From Paenibacillus planticolens (GTDB lineage: Bacteria; Bacillota; Bacilli; Paenibacillales; NBRC-103111): DNA of 64,000 nucleotides. Under the pieces are notes generated by a model, which was not told the DNA's origin, did no database searches, and saw only the letters and a program-made list of their open reading frames with translations. Positions 6,991 through 16,110 of this stretch are shown here, in pieces (position 1 is the stretch's first letter; every line of letters starts with the position of its first letter). The position numbers and the translations under genes are program-made. Where the stretch lies: positions 62,001 through 126,000 of the forward strand of contig NZ_WHNZ01000078.1 of the NCBI RefSeq assembly GCF_013141725.1, in the 5' to 3' direction.

Positions 6991-8277
6991 ATGAAACCGA
7001 TCAAGGTTGGATTACTCGGACTGGGCACAGTAGGAACTGGTGTTGTGCGTATTATTGAAGGTCATCAAGAGGATTTACAGCGCCAAACAGGCGCTGCCAT
7101 CGAAATTGCCAAAATTTTGGTACAAGATAAATCAAAGCTGCGCAACATTTCCGTCGATGCTGACAAGCTTACGGAGAATGTGTGGGATGTGATCAGCGAT
7201 AATGACATTGATGTCGTCGTTGAAGTGATGGGCGGCGTTTCCGCTACGAAGGATCATATATTAACGGCGCTGGGCAACGGGAAACACATCGTGACGGCGA
7301 ACAAGGATCTTATGGCGATGCACGGTGCTGAAATTTTGGCGAAAGCAGCGGAGCACGGCTGCGACGTTTTCTATGAAGCCAGTGTGGCCGGCGGTATTCC
7401 GATCATTCGCGCGCTCGTAGAGGGTTTTTCCTCCGACCGCATTACGAAGATCATGGGGATTGTTAACGGAACAACCAACTACATTTTGACGAAAATGAGT
7501 CAAGAAGGCGCCGCCTATGCCGATGTGCTGAAAGAAGCGCAAGCGCTTGGCTACGCAGAAGCCGATCCGACTTCCGATGTGGAAGGGCTGGATGCCGCTC
7601 GCAAAATGACGATTCTTTCCACTCTTGGCTTCCACGCCAATGTTGCGCTAAGCGATGTTGAAGCGAAAGGAATATCGGGCGTATCGAAAGAGGATATCCA
7701 ATACGGCAAAAAATTAGGATACGAAGTAAAGCTGCTTGGTATCGCTGAAAATCACGACGGCCATATTTCGGTCAGCGTTCAACCTACAATGGTGAAAAAC
7801 TCTCACCCGCTTGCTTCCGTAAATGGCGTCTTCAACGCAGTGTACGTGACCGGTGAAGCGGTAGGCGAGACGATGTTCTACGGAGCCGGCGCAGGCGAAT
7901 TGCCAACGGCAACATCCGTCGTAGCCGATTTGGTTGCCGTTGTGCGCAACTTAAAGTTGGGCGTGAATGGACGCAGGGTGCTTGCGCCTTACAAAGAGAA
8001 GAAGCTGAAGACAGACGAGCAAATTGCGTGCAAAAACTTTATTCTTTTGCACGTTGAAGATAAAGCGGGTGTGCTTGCGCAAATTACGCAAATTTTTGCA
8101 CAGCATGAGGTTAGCCTGGAGTCTGTGTTCCAGCATCCGAATAAGCATAATCCTAAGGCTGAAATTATCATCATTACGCATGACGCGAACCAAGCCAGCA
8201 TGAAAAATGTGCTGAAACAGTTTGAATCCATGGACGTTATACATGCGATCAAAAGCGTGTACCGCGTTGAAGGGTAA
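6991..8277 (+). CDS. hom: Homoserine dehydrogenase
   Basis: NAD(P)-dependent enzyme converting aspartate semialdehyde to homoserine, a branch point for threonine and methionine. The 428-residue protein has the N-terminal nucleotide-binding motif GLLGLGTVGTG, the catalytic domain with NGTTNYILTKM and EADPTSDVEG, and a C-terminal ACT domain (about residues 350-428) that usually confers threonine feedback inhibition. It lies 30 bases after pheB and 27 before thrB, so the operon carries the homoserine-to-phosphohomoserine steps together. Confidence 0.97.
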   Translation: MKPIKVGLLGLGTVGTGVVRIIEGHQEDLQRQTGAAIEIAKILVQDKSKLRNISVDADKLTENVWDVISDNDIDVVVEVMGGVSATKDHILTALGNGKHIVTANKDLMAMHGAEILAKAAEHGCDVFYEASVAGGIPIIRALVEGFSSDRITKIMGIVNGTTNYILTKMSQEGAAYADVLKEAQALGYAEADPTSDVEGLDAARKMTILSTLGFHANVALSDVEAKGISGVSKEDIQYGKKLGYEVKLLGIAENHDGHISVSVQPTMVKNSHPLASVNGVFNAVYVTGEAVGETMFYGAGAGELPTATSVVADLVAVVRNLKLGVNGRRVLAPYKEKKLKTDEQIACKNFILLHVEDKAGVLAQITQIFAQHEVSLESVFQHPNKHNPKAEIIIITHDANQASMKNVLKQFESMDVIHAIKSVYRVEG

Positions 8278-8304
8278 TTTATAGAAAAGAGGCGCAATTT
8301 CGAA

Positions 8305-9282
8305 ATGAGTTATAAGGCAGTGCAAAAGGTAAGAGTGAAAGTGCCGGCAAGCACGGCAAACTTAGGTCCTGGCTTTGACTCACTGGGGATGGCCTTGAAT
8401 TTATATGCCTGGATCGATATGGCCATCTCGGATCAGACCACGATTCACTTGATCGGTGATCAAATGCACGGGATTCCGACGGATAAGACGAATTTAATTT
8501 ATAAAGTCGCTCAGATGGTGTTTCAAGAGGCGGGCGTCTCTCACCCTGAGCTGGATATCTCGATGTACAGCGAAATTCCGCTTACCCGCGGACTGGGCAG
8601 CAGCGCGTCAGCGATCGTGGGAGCTCTTGCAGGCGCCAACGCGCTCATCGGAAATAAGCTCACAACGTACGAGCTGTTTCAAATCGCAAGCCGCCTAGAG
8701 AAGCACCCGGACAATGTAGGGGCGAGCCTTTTCGGCGGGATTGTGGTTGCGTTCTGGGACGGCGAGAAGGCTGAATCCATTCGGATCGAGCCGGACCCGA
8801 AATTGGAAGTGCTGGTGGCGATACCGGCCTTCCAGCTTGCTACAGAGAAGGCGAGAGGGGTCATGCCGAAGGTGGTGCCGATGAAAGATGCGGTGTTCAA
8901 CCTCAGCCACTCTTCTCTGCTTGTTGCCGCGCTTAGCACAGGCAATCTCGGAATGATCCGTCATGCCATGAAGGACGCGCTGCATCAGCCGTACCGCGCT
9001 GCGCTCATTCCCGGCATGAAGACGCTCCTGGAGGAAGCCGAGAACCATGGTGCGCTTGGGGTTGCTCTCAGCGGAGCAGGGCCTACGATGCTAGCGCTTG
9101 TGGACCAGCGAAGCGGCCGTAAGGCGGAACTGGAAGCTTTTCTGAAGGAGACGCTGGCCAAAGAAGGGATAGACGCCCAGACGCTGTGGTTAAAGCCAAG
9201 CGGCGAAGGCGTCACGACGACGCTGCTTCTCCAAAGTGACGGGGATCTTCAATCATTCGTGGAGAAGGAGGTTCTTGCATGA
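8305..9282 (+). CDS. thrB: Homoserine kinase
   Basis: GHMP-family kinase phosphorylating homoserine at the start of the threonine branch. The 325-residue protein shows VPASTANLGPGFDSLG near the N-terminus, the ATP-binding PLTRGLGSSASAIVG, and the C-terminal GVALSGAGPTMLAL. Its last codon overlaps the pheA start by four bases (ATGA), indicating translational coupling. thrC is not in the window. Confidence 0.96.
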   Translation: MSYKAVQKVRVKVPASTANLGPGFDSLGMALNLYAWIDMAISDQTTIHLIGDQMHGIPTDKTNLIYKVAQMVFQEAGVSHPELDISMYSEIPLTRGLGSSASAIVGALAGANALIGNKLTTYELFQIASRLEKHPDNVGASLFGGIVVAFWDGEKAESIRIEPDPKLEVLVAIPAFQLATEKARGVMPKVVPMKDAVFNLSHSSLLVAALSTGNLGMIRHAMKDALHQPYRAALIPGMKTLLEEAENHGALGVALSGAGPTMLALVDQRSGRKAELEAFLKETLAKEGIDAQTLWLKPSGEGVTTTLLLQSDGDLQSFVEKEVLA

Positions 9283-10142
9283 AGAAAGTAGCGATTCTTG
9301 GCCCTAGCACGTTCTCGGAAGAAGCTACCCGCCATTTTCTAGGCGAGGATTTTACGTACGTTTCTTATAAACTAATTTCGGAAGTGTTCAATGCGACTGC
9401 GTCGGGAGAGACGGAGCTTGGTGTGATTCCGATCGAAAACACGCTGGAAGGCTCCGTTCACCTGCATGTGGACTGGCTCGTTCACGAAGTGGATCTTCCG
9501 ATTCGGGCGGAGTGGGTATTTCCCATCGATATGAATCTGATCGGCTACGCGAGTCCGGAAGGCCAAGCGGATGAATCCAATCCATACGGCCATATCCGCA
9601 AGGTGCTGTCTCATCATGTCGTACCTGCGCAGTGCAGCCGTTTTATGAAGCAGTATTTAAGCGGAGCTGAATTTGAACAAGTCAGTTCCACGGCAGAAGG
9701 CGTACGCATTGTTGCCAACCTGCAGGACCCGTCTGTAGCGGCCATTGGGACGGCGATTGCTTCAACGAATTATGGCGTCCCCATGCTGCAAAGAGAGATA
9801 CAGGATCATAAGGACAACATGACGCGCTTCTTGCTTGTCGGTGCGGAAGCTTCGGAGCTGAAGCCTTCGGAAAACATGAAGACAACGATTCTTGTCACGC
9901 TGCCTGAAGATTTTCCGGGTGCCCTTCACCAAGTGCTCTCGGCTTTCGCATGGCGGAGAATCAATCTGTCCAAAATTGAGTCCAAGCCTACCAAAAAGAA
10001 GCTGGGCACTTATTATTTTTATATCGATATTGCGGGCTCCTTGGATTCCGTTCTGCTCCCGTCGGCAATTCAAGAAATTGAAGCGATCGGGTGTCAGGTC
10101 CGCATATTAGGTTGCTATCCTAGTTATTCATATACGAGTTAA
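9279..10142 (+). CDS. pheA: Prephenate dehydratase
   Basis: Converts prephenate to phenylpyruvate in phenylalanine synthesis. The 287-residue single-function enzyme begins VAILGPSTFSEEA, carries the family's Thr-Arg-Phe motif in DNMTRFLLVG, and ends in a C-terminal ACT domain (LPEDFPGALHQVLSAF, ESKP) for phenylalanine inhibition. RBS GGAGG is inside thrB. In B. subtilis pheA directly follows pheB; here hom and thrB are inserted between them. Confidence 0.96.
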   Translation: MKKVAILGPSTFSEEATRHFLGEDFTYVSYKLISEVFNATASGETELGVIPIENTLEGSVHLHVDWLVHEVDLPIRAEWVFPIDMNLIGYASPEGQADESNPYGHIRKVLSHHVVPAQCSRFMKQYLSGAEFEQVSSTAEGVRIVANLQDPSVAAIGTAIASTNYGVPMLQREIQDHKDNMTRFLLVGAEASELKPSENMKTTILVTLPEDFPGALHQVLSAFAWRRINLSKIESKPTKKKLGTYYFYIDIAGSLDSVLLPSAIQEIEAIGCQVRILGCYPSYSYTS

Positions 10143-10150
10143 TTCCACTT

Positions 10151-10183
10151 TCCTCCGGCATGTCAGCGCGGGGGATTTTTTTT
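10151..10183 (+). terminator. Probable terminator after pheA
   Basis: TCCTCC (10151-10156) pairs with GGGGGA (10170-10175) and runs into eight T; the stem is short with one G-U pair. Confidence 0.55.
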
Positions 10184-10327
10184 GTCCGAGAGGGGCAAAA
10201 GCCCAGATGCGCGCATAAGATGTAATATCATTGTGAATAAGAAGGTGGCTTAGCTAGCAAGTTTCTTGAGAAAACACTGTGATTAAGCTTCCGAAGCCAG
10301 TTTTTTCTAACGAAAAAAGGAGGTAAA

Positions 10328-11683
10328 GTGTTGAAAATCCATATTGTCAAAAAGGGAGACACTCTGTACGAACTTGCAAAAAAATACCACATCACATTGG
10401 ATCAGCTCATTGCATTCAACCCGCAAATTGCTGATCCGAATCAACTGGATATCGGCATGAAGGTGAAAATACCTTCCAAACCGAAACCGGTCGAACCGCC
10501 TGCGAACGAGATTGTGTATAAGCACATTGTTCAGCAGGGAGACAGCTTATGGAAACTTGGCAAAGCTTGGGATGTGCCGCTTCCGGCCATGATTGCGGCC
10601 AATCCGCAGCTGAAAAATCCCAATGTACTTATGACGGGGGAAGTCGTGTATGTTCCCAAATTAAATCTTGAAGGCGAAGCCATGCAGCCGCCATCGTCGT
10701 CCAAACCGTCGACAATGCCTTTCGATCATATGCCGGAGGCTCAGCCGGTGGAACCGATCGAGGCCAATCAGCCAGCGCAAGAGGCCATCCCGGAGGCAGC
10801 GCCGCCAATGATGCCGATTGCGCAAGAGCCCATCCCGGAAGCTGCGCTGCAAGCGCCAAGTATTCCTGCTCCAGCACCTAAGCAACCTGGAGTTCCTTTG
10901 ACTTCGATGCCGGAAGTGCCTGAGGCGGAGCCAGGGGTTATTTCGCTGGAAGAACCGTATGAGCAGCCAGCCGTTCATCCGTTCAAGCAGTTCCATATTG
11001 CGGCGACAGAAGTATTTGCTTACCCGGGTTCGGAGCAGCATGAGGCTGACGCTTTTCCGGCATTTTCGCCGTATCAGCATCATCAACATCATCATCAGCA
11101 GCATCAACAGCCTTGGGAACAAGCTCCTCTCAACGCTCAGCAGAACTCATTCCCGGTGAGCAGCGAAGGCTGCGGCTGCGGTGGACCGTCCATGATGGAA
11201 CAACCGTGGATGGCCGCTCCGGAAGGGTTTCCATCCGGTTTCGCAGCAAGTCCATGGGATGGCCATCAACAGGGTGTCCACCACGGCTTCCACGAAGGCT
11301 ATCACCACGGCATGCCTGTTATGCCTAGCTCATACGCGCCGGGCTTTCCTCATGACATGGGGCAGGCTATGCATGATCCGTTTGCCTTTCATCCTGGCCC
11401 ATATGGCATTCCCTATGCCGGAGATCACTATCAGGCCCCATACGAGTCGCCGATGATGCCGCAAGTGCATACTCACCAACTTGCCGAAGAGACCGATAAA
11501 GAAGAAGTTGTTGAAATTGACATTCGCAGCAATAAGCCGTCGAAGTCCAAAAATGGCCGCAGCTCTTCCAAGAAAGCGAAATCGTCGGGCAATGACTCGC
11601 TCCATGCGTTCTTGAAACGTCAGCAAAGAGCGTCCTTGGAGAATGAAGAAGCCAAACCGAACGTTCCGTGGATTAATTTCTGA
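10328..11683 (+). CDS. LysM spore coat assembly protein, SafA-like
   Basis: The 451-residue protein starts with two LysM peptidoglycan-binding domains (about residues 3-46 and 64-107; VKKGDTLYELAKKY and VQQGDSLWKLGKAW). A long Pro/Ala/Glu-rich region and a His/Gln-rich segment (HHQHHHQQHQQ) follow, then a GCGCGG motif and a Ser/Lys-rich tail. In B. subtilis SafA is a LysM morphogenetic protein of the inner coat, and this gene has the same position near pheA. It has no signal peptide, as expected for a mother-cell coat protein. RBS AAAAGGAGG precedes a GTG start. The His-rich part is low-complexity and may bind metal. Confidence 0.82.
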   Translation: MLKIHIVKKGDTLYELAKKYHITLDQLIAFNPQIADPNQLDIGMKVKIPSKPKPVEPPANEIVYKHIVQQGDSLWKLGKAWDVPLPAMIAANPQLKNPNVLMTGEVVYVPKLNLEGEAMQPPSSSKPSTMPFDHMPEAQPVEPIEANQPAQEAIPEAAPPMMPIAQEPIPEAALQAPSIPAPAPKQPGVPLTSMPEVPEAEPGVISLEEPYEQPAVHPFKQFHIAATEVFAYPGSEQHEADAFPAFSPYQHHQHHHQQHQQPWEQAPLNAQQNSFPVSSEGCGCGGPSMMEQPWMAAPEGFPSGFAASPWDGHQQGVHHGFHEGYHHGMPVMPSSYAPGFPHDMGQAMHDPFAFHPGPYGIPYAGDHYQAPYESPMMPQVHTHQLAEETDKEEVVEIDIRSNKPSKSKNGRSSSKKAKSSGNDSLHAFLKRQQRASLENEEAKPNVPWINF

Positions 11684-11694
11684 AAGTAACGAAA

Positions 11695-11732
11695 AAGCCT
11701 CCTAAACCACGATTCAGTGGTAAAGGAGGCTT
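11695..11732. terminator. Bidirectional terminator between convergent genes
   Basis: AAGCCTCCT...AGGAGGCTT with an inner CCAC/GTGG stem, preceded by A residues and followed by T-rich sequence, so it can serve both the LysM gene and the leftward sigma gene. Confidence 0.9.
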
Positions 11733-11754
11733 CTTCATTGGCGGATTGCGAAAT

Positions 11755-12366
11755 TTAGGCAATCATCCCGATAGTGAAAAAGACCATGAGGCCGACGACG
11801 AAATTCATGCCCCATTTCTTACGGAGCAATTCGCGCCCGCGGTGCAGACGTGTTTTTACCGTAGTAATCGGCAAATTCAGCTTCGTGCTAATTTCCTGGA
11901 GCGAGTGCTCTTCCAGGTAGTAGAGCGTGATGACACTTTTATATTTATCGGCCAATTTGTTGATGGAGGTGTGCATATGATCTTGAATTTCAGTTTGGAG
12001 AACAGCGTTCTCGGGCGACTGATCTTGGCTTGCCAGCTTGCTGTAGTAGCTGTAATCATCGTCATGATCGTTCAGTTCGGCATCTAAGGATTGAACGGGC
12101 CGTTTTTTGCGCAGCAAATCAATGGCGACATTTTTGCCGATCCGATAAATCCAGGTAGAGAAATTTTGACTCTCATCGTAGTGATTCAGGTTTAAATAAA
12201 CGCGGATAAATGTCTCTTGGACGATATCCTCCGAATCGGGCCTGTTATGAAGCATACGGAAAGCAAGCTTTTGTATTTTGTTACGGTATAACTCGACTAA
12301 TTCGACAAAAGCGTTGCGGTCGCCCCGTCTGGATAATTGAATTAATTGAAGTTCTGCGACATTCAT
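11755..12366 (-). CDS. ECF RNA polymerase sigma factor (SigW-like) with hydrophobic C-terminal tail
   Basis: The 203-residue protein has sigma region 2 (LYRNKIQKLAFRML, DSEDIVQETFIRVY, FSTWIYRIGKNVAID) and region 4 (LPITTVKTRLHRGRELLRKKW). It most resembles the SigW group. After region 4 it continues with about 17 strongly hydrophobic residues (NFVVGLMVFFTIGMIA), which ordinary SigW lacks. No zinc-binding anti-sigma gene (HxxxCxxC) is adjacent; the only possible partner is the 71-residue membrane protein upstream. RBS AAGGAGGGG precedes the ATG. The regulon cannot be read from this sequence. Confidence 0.87.
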   Translation of the reverse strand: MNVAELQLIQLSRRGDRNAFVELVELYRNKIQKLAFRMLHNRPDSEDIVQETFIRVYLNLNHYDESQNFSTWIYRIGKNVAIDLLRKKRPVQSLDAELNDHDDDYSYYSKLASQDQSPENAVLQTEIQDHMHTSINKLADKYKSVITLYYLEEHSLQEISTKLNLPITTVKTRLHRGRELLRKKWGMNFVVGLMVFFTIGMIA

Positions 12367-12550
12367 GGTGTTTCCCCTCCTTAGAGTTTTCGTAAGAAAA
12401 CTGACTTCGAAAAGATTAGGCTTTACCGTTTGCGTTAGAAAATCAGCGGGCAGCCTGTTTCAAATATATATCGTTTTCCGTGGATAAGTATGAGAATATT
12501 TCATCTACTTCTGACTATATCATTTCTGCGGCAACAGTCAAATTATATAG

Positions 12551-12766
12551 CTATTTTATACTTAGTTTATTCCCATTTGTTACCGGATTTATGGAGGTTT
12601 GGTTACTTTTTGGATTATTGGAAGGTTGGGAGGCAGATGTTGAGCGCGGAGTGGACACGCCTTTTTCGATTTTGGTGACTTCGTTCCAAATGGCAACGGC
12701 TCCCCACAATAGGACAACTCCGATGATCAGGAGCGTTGTACGCTTAATCCGTCTTTTACCTTTCAT
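12551..12766 (-). CDS. Small single-pass membrane protein, unknown
   Basis: Not recognised. The 71-residue product has a basic start (MKGKRRIKR), one hydrophobic helix (about residues 11-27) and a Ser/Asn/Pro-rich tail, predicted outside the membrane. A weak GGTGAAG precedes the ATG. It lies 184 bases upstream of the sigma gene on the same strand, so the two may be expressed together; whether it touches the sigma factor is speculation. Rightward frames over the same bases have no good ribosome site. Confidence 0.5.
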   Translation of the reverse strand: MKGKRRIKRTTLLIIGVVLLWGAVAIWNEVTKIEKGVSTPRSTSASQPSNNPKSNQTSINPVTNGNKLSIK

Positions 12767-12882
12767 GATAGAGCTTCACCGTCCGTCTTGATTGGTTTGA
12801 TGCTTCTCTCTATGGTAAATGATGTATAGCGCCTCATGCAAATGGTAACAATACGGAAAAAAGAGAATAGAAGGGGATTTCA

Positions 12883-13548
12883 GTGAATGTACAACGTTTT
12901 TTGAAACATTGGAAAAGAAGGCTGCGTTGGAAACGCAGTTGGTTGACATTAGGGATGATCTTCCTTGTAGGTGCGGTAGGTTCCATATTATATGCGACGA
13001 ATAGTTTCCCGGGTGCGGGCGATCCTCCGTCTCAAGCTGTCATGGCTGCGCAGTCGCCGGAAGACGATCAACGTCTGAAGGAAGCTGAAGCGACACTCAA
13101 ACGGATAACAGATAGCAGAGAGAGCTACTTGCTTAAGTCTTACGTATGCGGGGAGGAACGGAGTACGCTCGGCCTGCAATCCTCCGATCAACTGCTGAAT
13201 ATGCAGGTGAAGCATCCGAACTGGATACTCAGCGTTAGTCCTAATGGAAATGTCACATTTACCGAAAACATCGATGATTTGTCTCCGGCTTGCAAGGAGA
13301 AGGCGGTATTCGGCATTGACGGAAGCAGCAATCTTTCGTTGTTTAACGGCACTCCCGCGAAGGATAACTTGATACGGACGTTTTTTCAATTAAATATCAA
13401 GCATTTGGAAAGCAGCTTACCCCTTGATGCGGTGCAAAAGCTGCGCGAGGGCATCCGCATCTCCGATATGGAGGAGTATAATAGCGTATTATCAACATTC
13501 AGCGATTATGCCGTGGAAGAGACGGAAAAAGCGATGACAAGACCATAA
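12883..13548 (+). CDS. bofC: BofC, forespore regulator of SigK checkpoint
   Basis: In B. subtilis BofC is a forespore protein exported to the intermembrane space that restrains the SpoIVB protease, delaying SigK activation. This 221-residue protein has a basic start, one membrane or signal helix (about 20-40), and the BofC C-terminal domain (FGIDGSSNLSLFNG, LESSLPLDAVQKLREGI). A GTG start follows AAGGGGA. Its location just before the ruv genes matches B. subtilis. Confidence 0.88.
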   Translation: MNVQRFLKHWKRRLRWKRSWLTLGMIFLVGAVGSILYATNSFPGAGDPPSQAVMAAQSPEDDQRLKEAEATLKRITDSRESYLLKSYVCGEERSTLGLQSSDQLLNMQVKHPNWILSVSPNGNVTFTENIDDLSPACKEKAVFGIDGSSNLSLFNGTPAKDNLIRTFFQLNIKHLESSLPLDAVQKLREGIRISDMEEYNSVLSTFSDYAVEETEKAMTRP

Positions 13549-13610
13549 TTAAACAGATGATGATGAGGTAGATGAGGGGAATCCCGAGTCTATCTCTTTT
13601 TTTTGTTATC

Positions 13611-13619
13611 TGCTATAAT
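13611..13619 (+). promoter_or_regulatory. Extended -10 promoter for ruvCAB
   Basis: TGcTATAAT lies 48 bases before the chosen ruvC start; no clear -35 box is seen, as expected for an extended -10. Confidence 0.55.
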
Positions 13620-13667
13620 GGGAAATGACTACATATGTTCGCTTTTTTTAGATGGGAGAGAAATGCT

Positions 13668-14171
13668 GTGCGTATTCTGGGGATTGATCCGGGGATCGCG
13701 ATTGTAGGTTTTGGCTTTATTGATAAAATTGGCAGTAAGCTCGTTCCTGTACAATATGGTTCCATTCAGACGAAGGCACATACGGATCCAGGTCTAAGAC
13801 TGAAGGATGTTTACGACGCTACAACGCAATTGATAGAAAAGTATAAACCGGACGCGATGTCCATAGAGAAGCTCTTTTTCAACCGTAACGTAACGACGGC
13901 ATTTACTGTTGGGCAAGCGCGCGGGGTTATGATCCTGGCCGGTGTTCAGGCAGGTCTGCCGATCGCGGAGTATACACCGCTGCAAGTGAAGCAGTCGGTT
14001 GTCGGCTATGGGAATGCAGAGAAGCACCAAGTCCAGGAAATGGTCAAAATTTTACTCAAACTGTCGCAGGTGCCTAAGCCTGATGATGTAGCGGATGCTC
14101 TTGCGATTGCTATTTGTCATGCGCATTCTTCTGCTTTGCAATCCAGAATAAATGAGGTCAGAAAAAGATGA
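13668..14171 (+). CDS. ruvC: Holliday junction resolvase RuvC
   Basis: Endonuclease that cuts Holliday junctions in the RuvABC pathway. The 167-residue protein shows the acidic catalytic set: Asp in RILGIDPG, Glu in SIEKLFF, and the late Asp in DDVADALAIAICH. The GTG at 13668 is chosen because GGGAGAG lies seven bases upstream and the family starts at MRILGIDPG; the earlier ATG at 13635 would add a non-homologous leader. B. subtilis lacks ruvC here, but many Paenibacillaceae keep it. It overlaps ruvA by four bases. Confidence 0.95.
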   Translation: MRILGIDPGIAIVGFGFIDKIGSKLVPVQYGSIQTKAHTDPGLRLKDVYDATTQLIEKYKPDAMSIEKLFFNRNVTTAFTVGQARGVMILAGVQAGLPIAEYTPLQVKQSVVGYGNAEKHQVQEMVKILLKLSQVPKPDDVADALAIAICHAHSSALQSRINEVRKR

Positions 14172-14800
14172 TAGATTTCTTACGAGGAAAAGTTGCGCTT
14201 CGCGAAAGCGAGTATGCGGTACTGGATGTGAACGGCGTAGGCTATCGTGTGTTTTGCCCTAATCCTTACGCGCTTTCGCATAAGGAAAACGAGGATGTTA
14301 CCATGTTCATCCATTATCATGTGCGCGAAGACGCTCATTTGCTATTCGGATTCATCTCACGCGATGAGCAGGCCTTATTCCGATTGCTGCTGGATGTGAC
14401 GGGGATTGGGCCGAAGGTGGCGCTGGGCATTCTTGCGGCCGGAGGCAGGCCGGAGGCGGTCATTTTGGCAATCAGCCAGGAAAATCTGGCTTTCTTGACC
14501 AAGCTGCCAGGCATTGGCAAGAAGACGGCTCAGCGGATTATATTGGACCTCAAGGACAAGTTAGGTTCCGTGACGTTCTCCAGTCCTGAAGCTGCAGTAG
14601 CCCTAAGCGTAGTTGGCTCAGCTCAGATTACGGAAGGCGGTCAAGCCTGGACGGAAGCCAAGGAAGCTCTGATGACGCTTGGTTACACGGAAGCGGAAGC
14701 GGATCGCGCATGGCTGCAAGTGAAAGAAAATGCGAACCCGTCGGATTCCGTAGATGTATTGATGAAGCTTGCTCTGAAAGCTTTGTATACGATGAGTTAG
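14168..14800 (+). CDS. ruvA: Holliday junction branch migration protein RuvA
   Basis: DNA-binding subunit that holds the four-way junction for the RuvB motor. The 210-residue protein has the N-terminal OB fold (MIDFLRGKV...VNGVGYRV), two helix-hairpin-helix motifs (TGIGPKVALGIL and LPGIGKKTAQRII) and the C-terminal RuvB-binding domain. Its ATG overlaps the ruvC stop. Confidence 0.97.
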   Translation: MIDFLRGKVALRESEYAVLDVNGVGYRVFCPNPYALSHKENEDVTMFIHYHVREDAHLLFGFISRDEQALFRLLLDVTGIGPKVALGILAAGGRPEAVILAISQENLAFLTKLPGIGKKTAQRIILDLKDKLGSVTFSSPEAAVALSVVGSAQITEGGQAWTEAKEALMTLGYTEAEADRAWLQVKENANPSDSVDVLMKLALKALYTMS

Positions 14801-14810
14801 GAGGATCACC

Positions 14811-15821
14811 ATGGATAATGACCGGATTATATCGGCTAATTTGATGATGGAGGACAGCGCCATAGAGTACAGTCTGCGTCCCCGTTATTTGGCTGAATAT
14901 ATCGGCCAGAAGCAGGCTAAGGAGAACCTCAAGATTTATATTGAAGCAGCCAAAATGCGCAAGGAAGCGCTGGATCACGTGCTGCTTTATGGACCGCCAG
15001 GGTTGGGGAAGACGACCCTGTCCAACATCATCGCCAACGAGCTTGGCGTGAACATCAGAACGACCTCCGGCCCCGCTATCGAGCGGCCGGGCGATTTGGC
15101 TGCCATCCTGACGAATTTGCAGGAAGGCGACGTGCTGTTCATCGACGAAATCCACCGCCTCCACCGTACGGTGGAAGAGGTGCTGTATCCGGCGATGGAG
15201 GATTTTGCCCTTGATATTATTATCGGCAAGGGTCCGAGCGCACGCTCGGTGCGGCTGGACTTGCCGGCGTTTACGCTGATCGGCGCGACGACGCGCGTCG
15301 GCTTGTTGTCTGCGCCGCTGCGCGACCGTTTCGGAGTCGTCAGCCGGCTGGAGTTTTATACGGTGGAGGAGCTCACCTACATCGTCTCCCGGACGGCCGA
15401 CATCCTGCAGGTCGGCATCGTCGGCGAAGCTGCGCGCGAGATCGGCATGCGCTCGCGCGGAACACCGCGTATCGCGAACCGCTTGCTGAAGCGGGTGCGC
15501 GATTTCGCGCAGGTGAAGGGCGATGGCATCATCACGCTGGACATCGCCAAAGAGGCGCTGAAGCGCATCCAGATCGATGACCTGGGTCTGGACGAAATCG
15601 ATCATAAGATGCTGAGAGCGATCATTCAGAGCTTCCAGGGCGGTCCTGTCGGCCTGGAGACGATCGCTGCCACCATCGGTGAAGAGAGTCAGACGATCGA
15701 GGACGTCTACGAGCCTTATTTGCTGCAAATTGGATTTTTGCAGCGTACTCCGAGAGGGCGGACCGTTACGCCGCAAGCGTATCATCACCTTGGTTTGCCG
15801 GTGCCGGAACAACGGTCATAA
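14811..15821 (+). CDS. ruvB: Holliday junction DNA helicase RuvB
   Basis: AAA+ motor driving branch migration with RuvA. The 336-residue protein has Walker A GPPGLGKTT, Walker B LFIDEIHRL, sensor 1 GATTR and the arginine finger region (LRDRFG), then a winged-helix DNA-binding domain with RTPRGR near the C-terminus. GGAGG lies before the ATG. It ends the ruvCAB unit, with a terminator 12 bases later. Confidence 0.98.
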   Translation: MDNDRIISANLMMEDSAIEYSLRPRYLAEYIGQKQAKENLKIYIEAAKMRKEALDHVLLYGPPGLGKTTLSNIIANELGVNIRTTSGPAIERPGDLAAILTNLQEGDVLFIDEIHRLHRTVEEVLYPAMEDFALDIIIGKGPSARSVRLDLPAFTLIGATTRVGLLSAPLRDRFGVVSRLEFYTVEELTYIVSRTADILQVGIVGEAAREIGMRSRGTPRIANRLLKRVRDFAQVKGDGIITLDIAKEALKRIQIDDLGLDEIDHKMLRAIIQSFQGGPVGLETIAATIGEESQTIEDVYEPYLLQIGFLQRTPRGRTVTPQAYHHLGLPVPEQRS

Positions 15822-15832
15822 GGATCACAAAG

Positions 15833-15857
15833 AAGGGGCCGATCGGCTCCTTTTTTT
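15833..15857 (+). terminator. Terminator after ruvB
   Basis: GGGGCC (15835-15840), GATC loop, GGCTCC (15845-15850) and seven T. Confidence 0.9.
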
Positions 15858-15965
15858 GGCTTTAGCCAAGAGAGCTTGGCGATGCGGCTGGAGGTTGGTG
15901 TCGAATTTGGGGAGTCGGCGGCTAGTCGAAGCGCTGTGGAGTGAGGGCCCCGGGCTGACTGGGTG

Positions 15966-16110
15966 GTGGAACTTTAGCTCGTGGAACTTTAGCTCGTGGA
16001 ACTTTAGCTCGTGGAACTGCGTTCGTGGAACCCCAGCTCGTGGAACTCTGTTGGTGGATCTCCGCTTGCAGGACTCCCACTCGCTGAACCACGCTTGTAG
16101 AACTCCCACC
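15966..16110. repeat. 15-bp tandem repeat array, first block
   Basis: Three perfect head-to-tail copies of GTGGAACTTTAGCTC (15966-16010) are followed by progressively degenerate copies (GTGGAACTGCGTTC, GTGGAACCCCAGCTC, GTGGAACTCTGTTG and others) up to the first 208-bp element. Confidence 0.85.

Noticed and set aside
12457..12462. TGAAAC on the minus strand upstream of the sigma gene as an ECF autoregulatory -35
   Set aside because: No CGTA/CGTC-type -10 at 16-17 bases.
12480..12791. Rightward frames overlapping the 71-residue leftward membrane protein
   Set aside because: No ribosome site; the leftward frame has a clear basic-plus-helix pattern.
12821..12860. SigG-type promoter before bofC
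   Set aside because: TGTATA is present but no CATACTA-like -10 at correct spacing.
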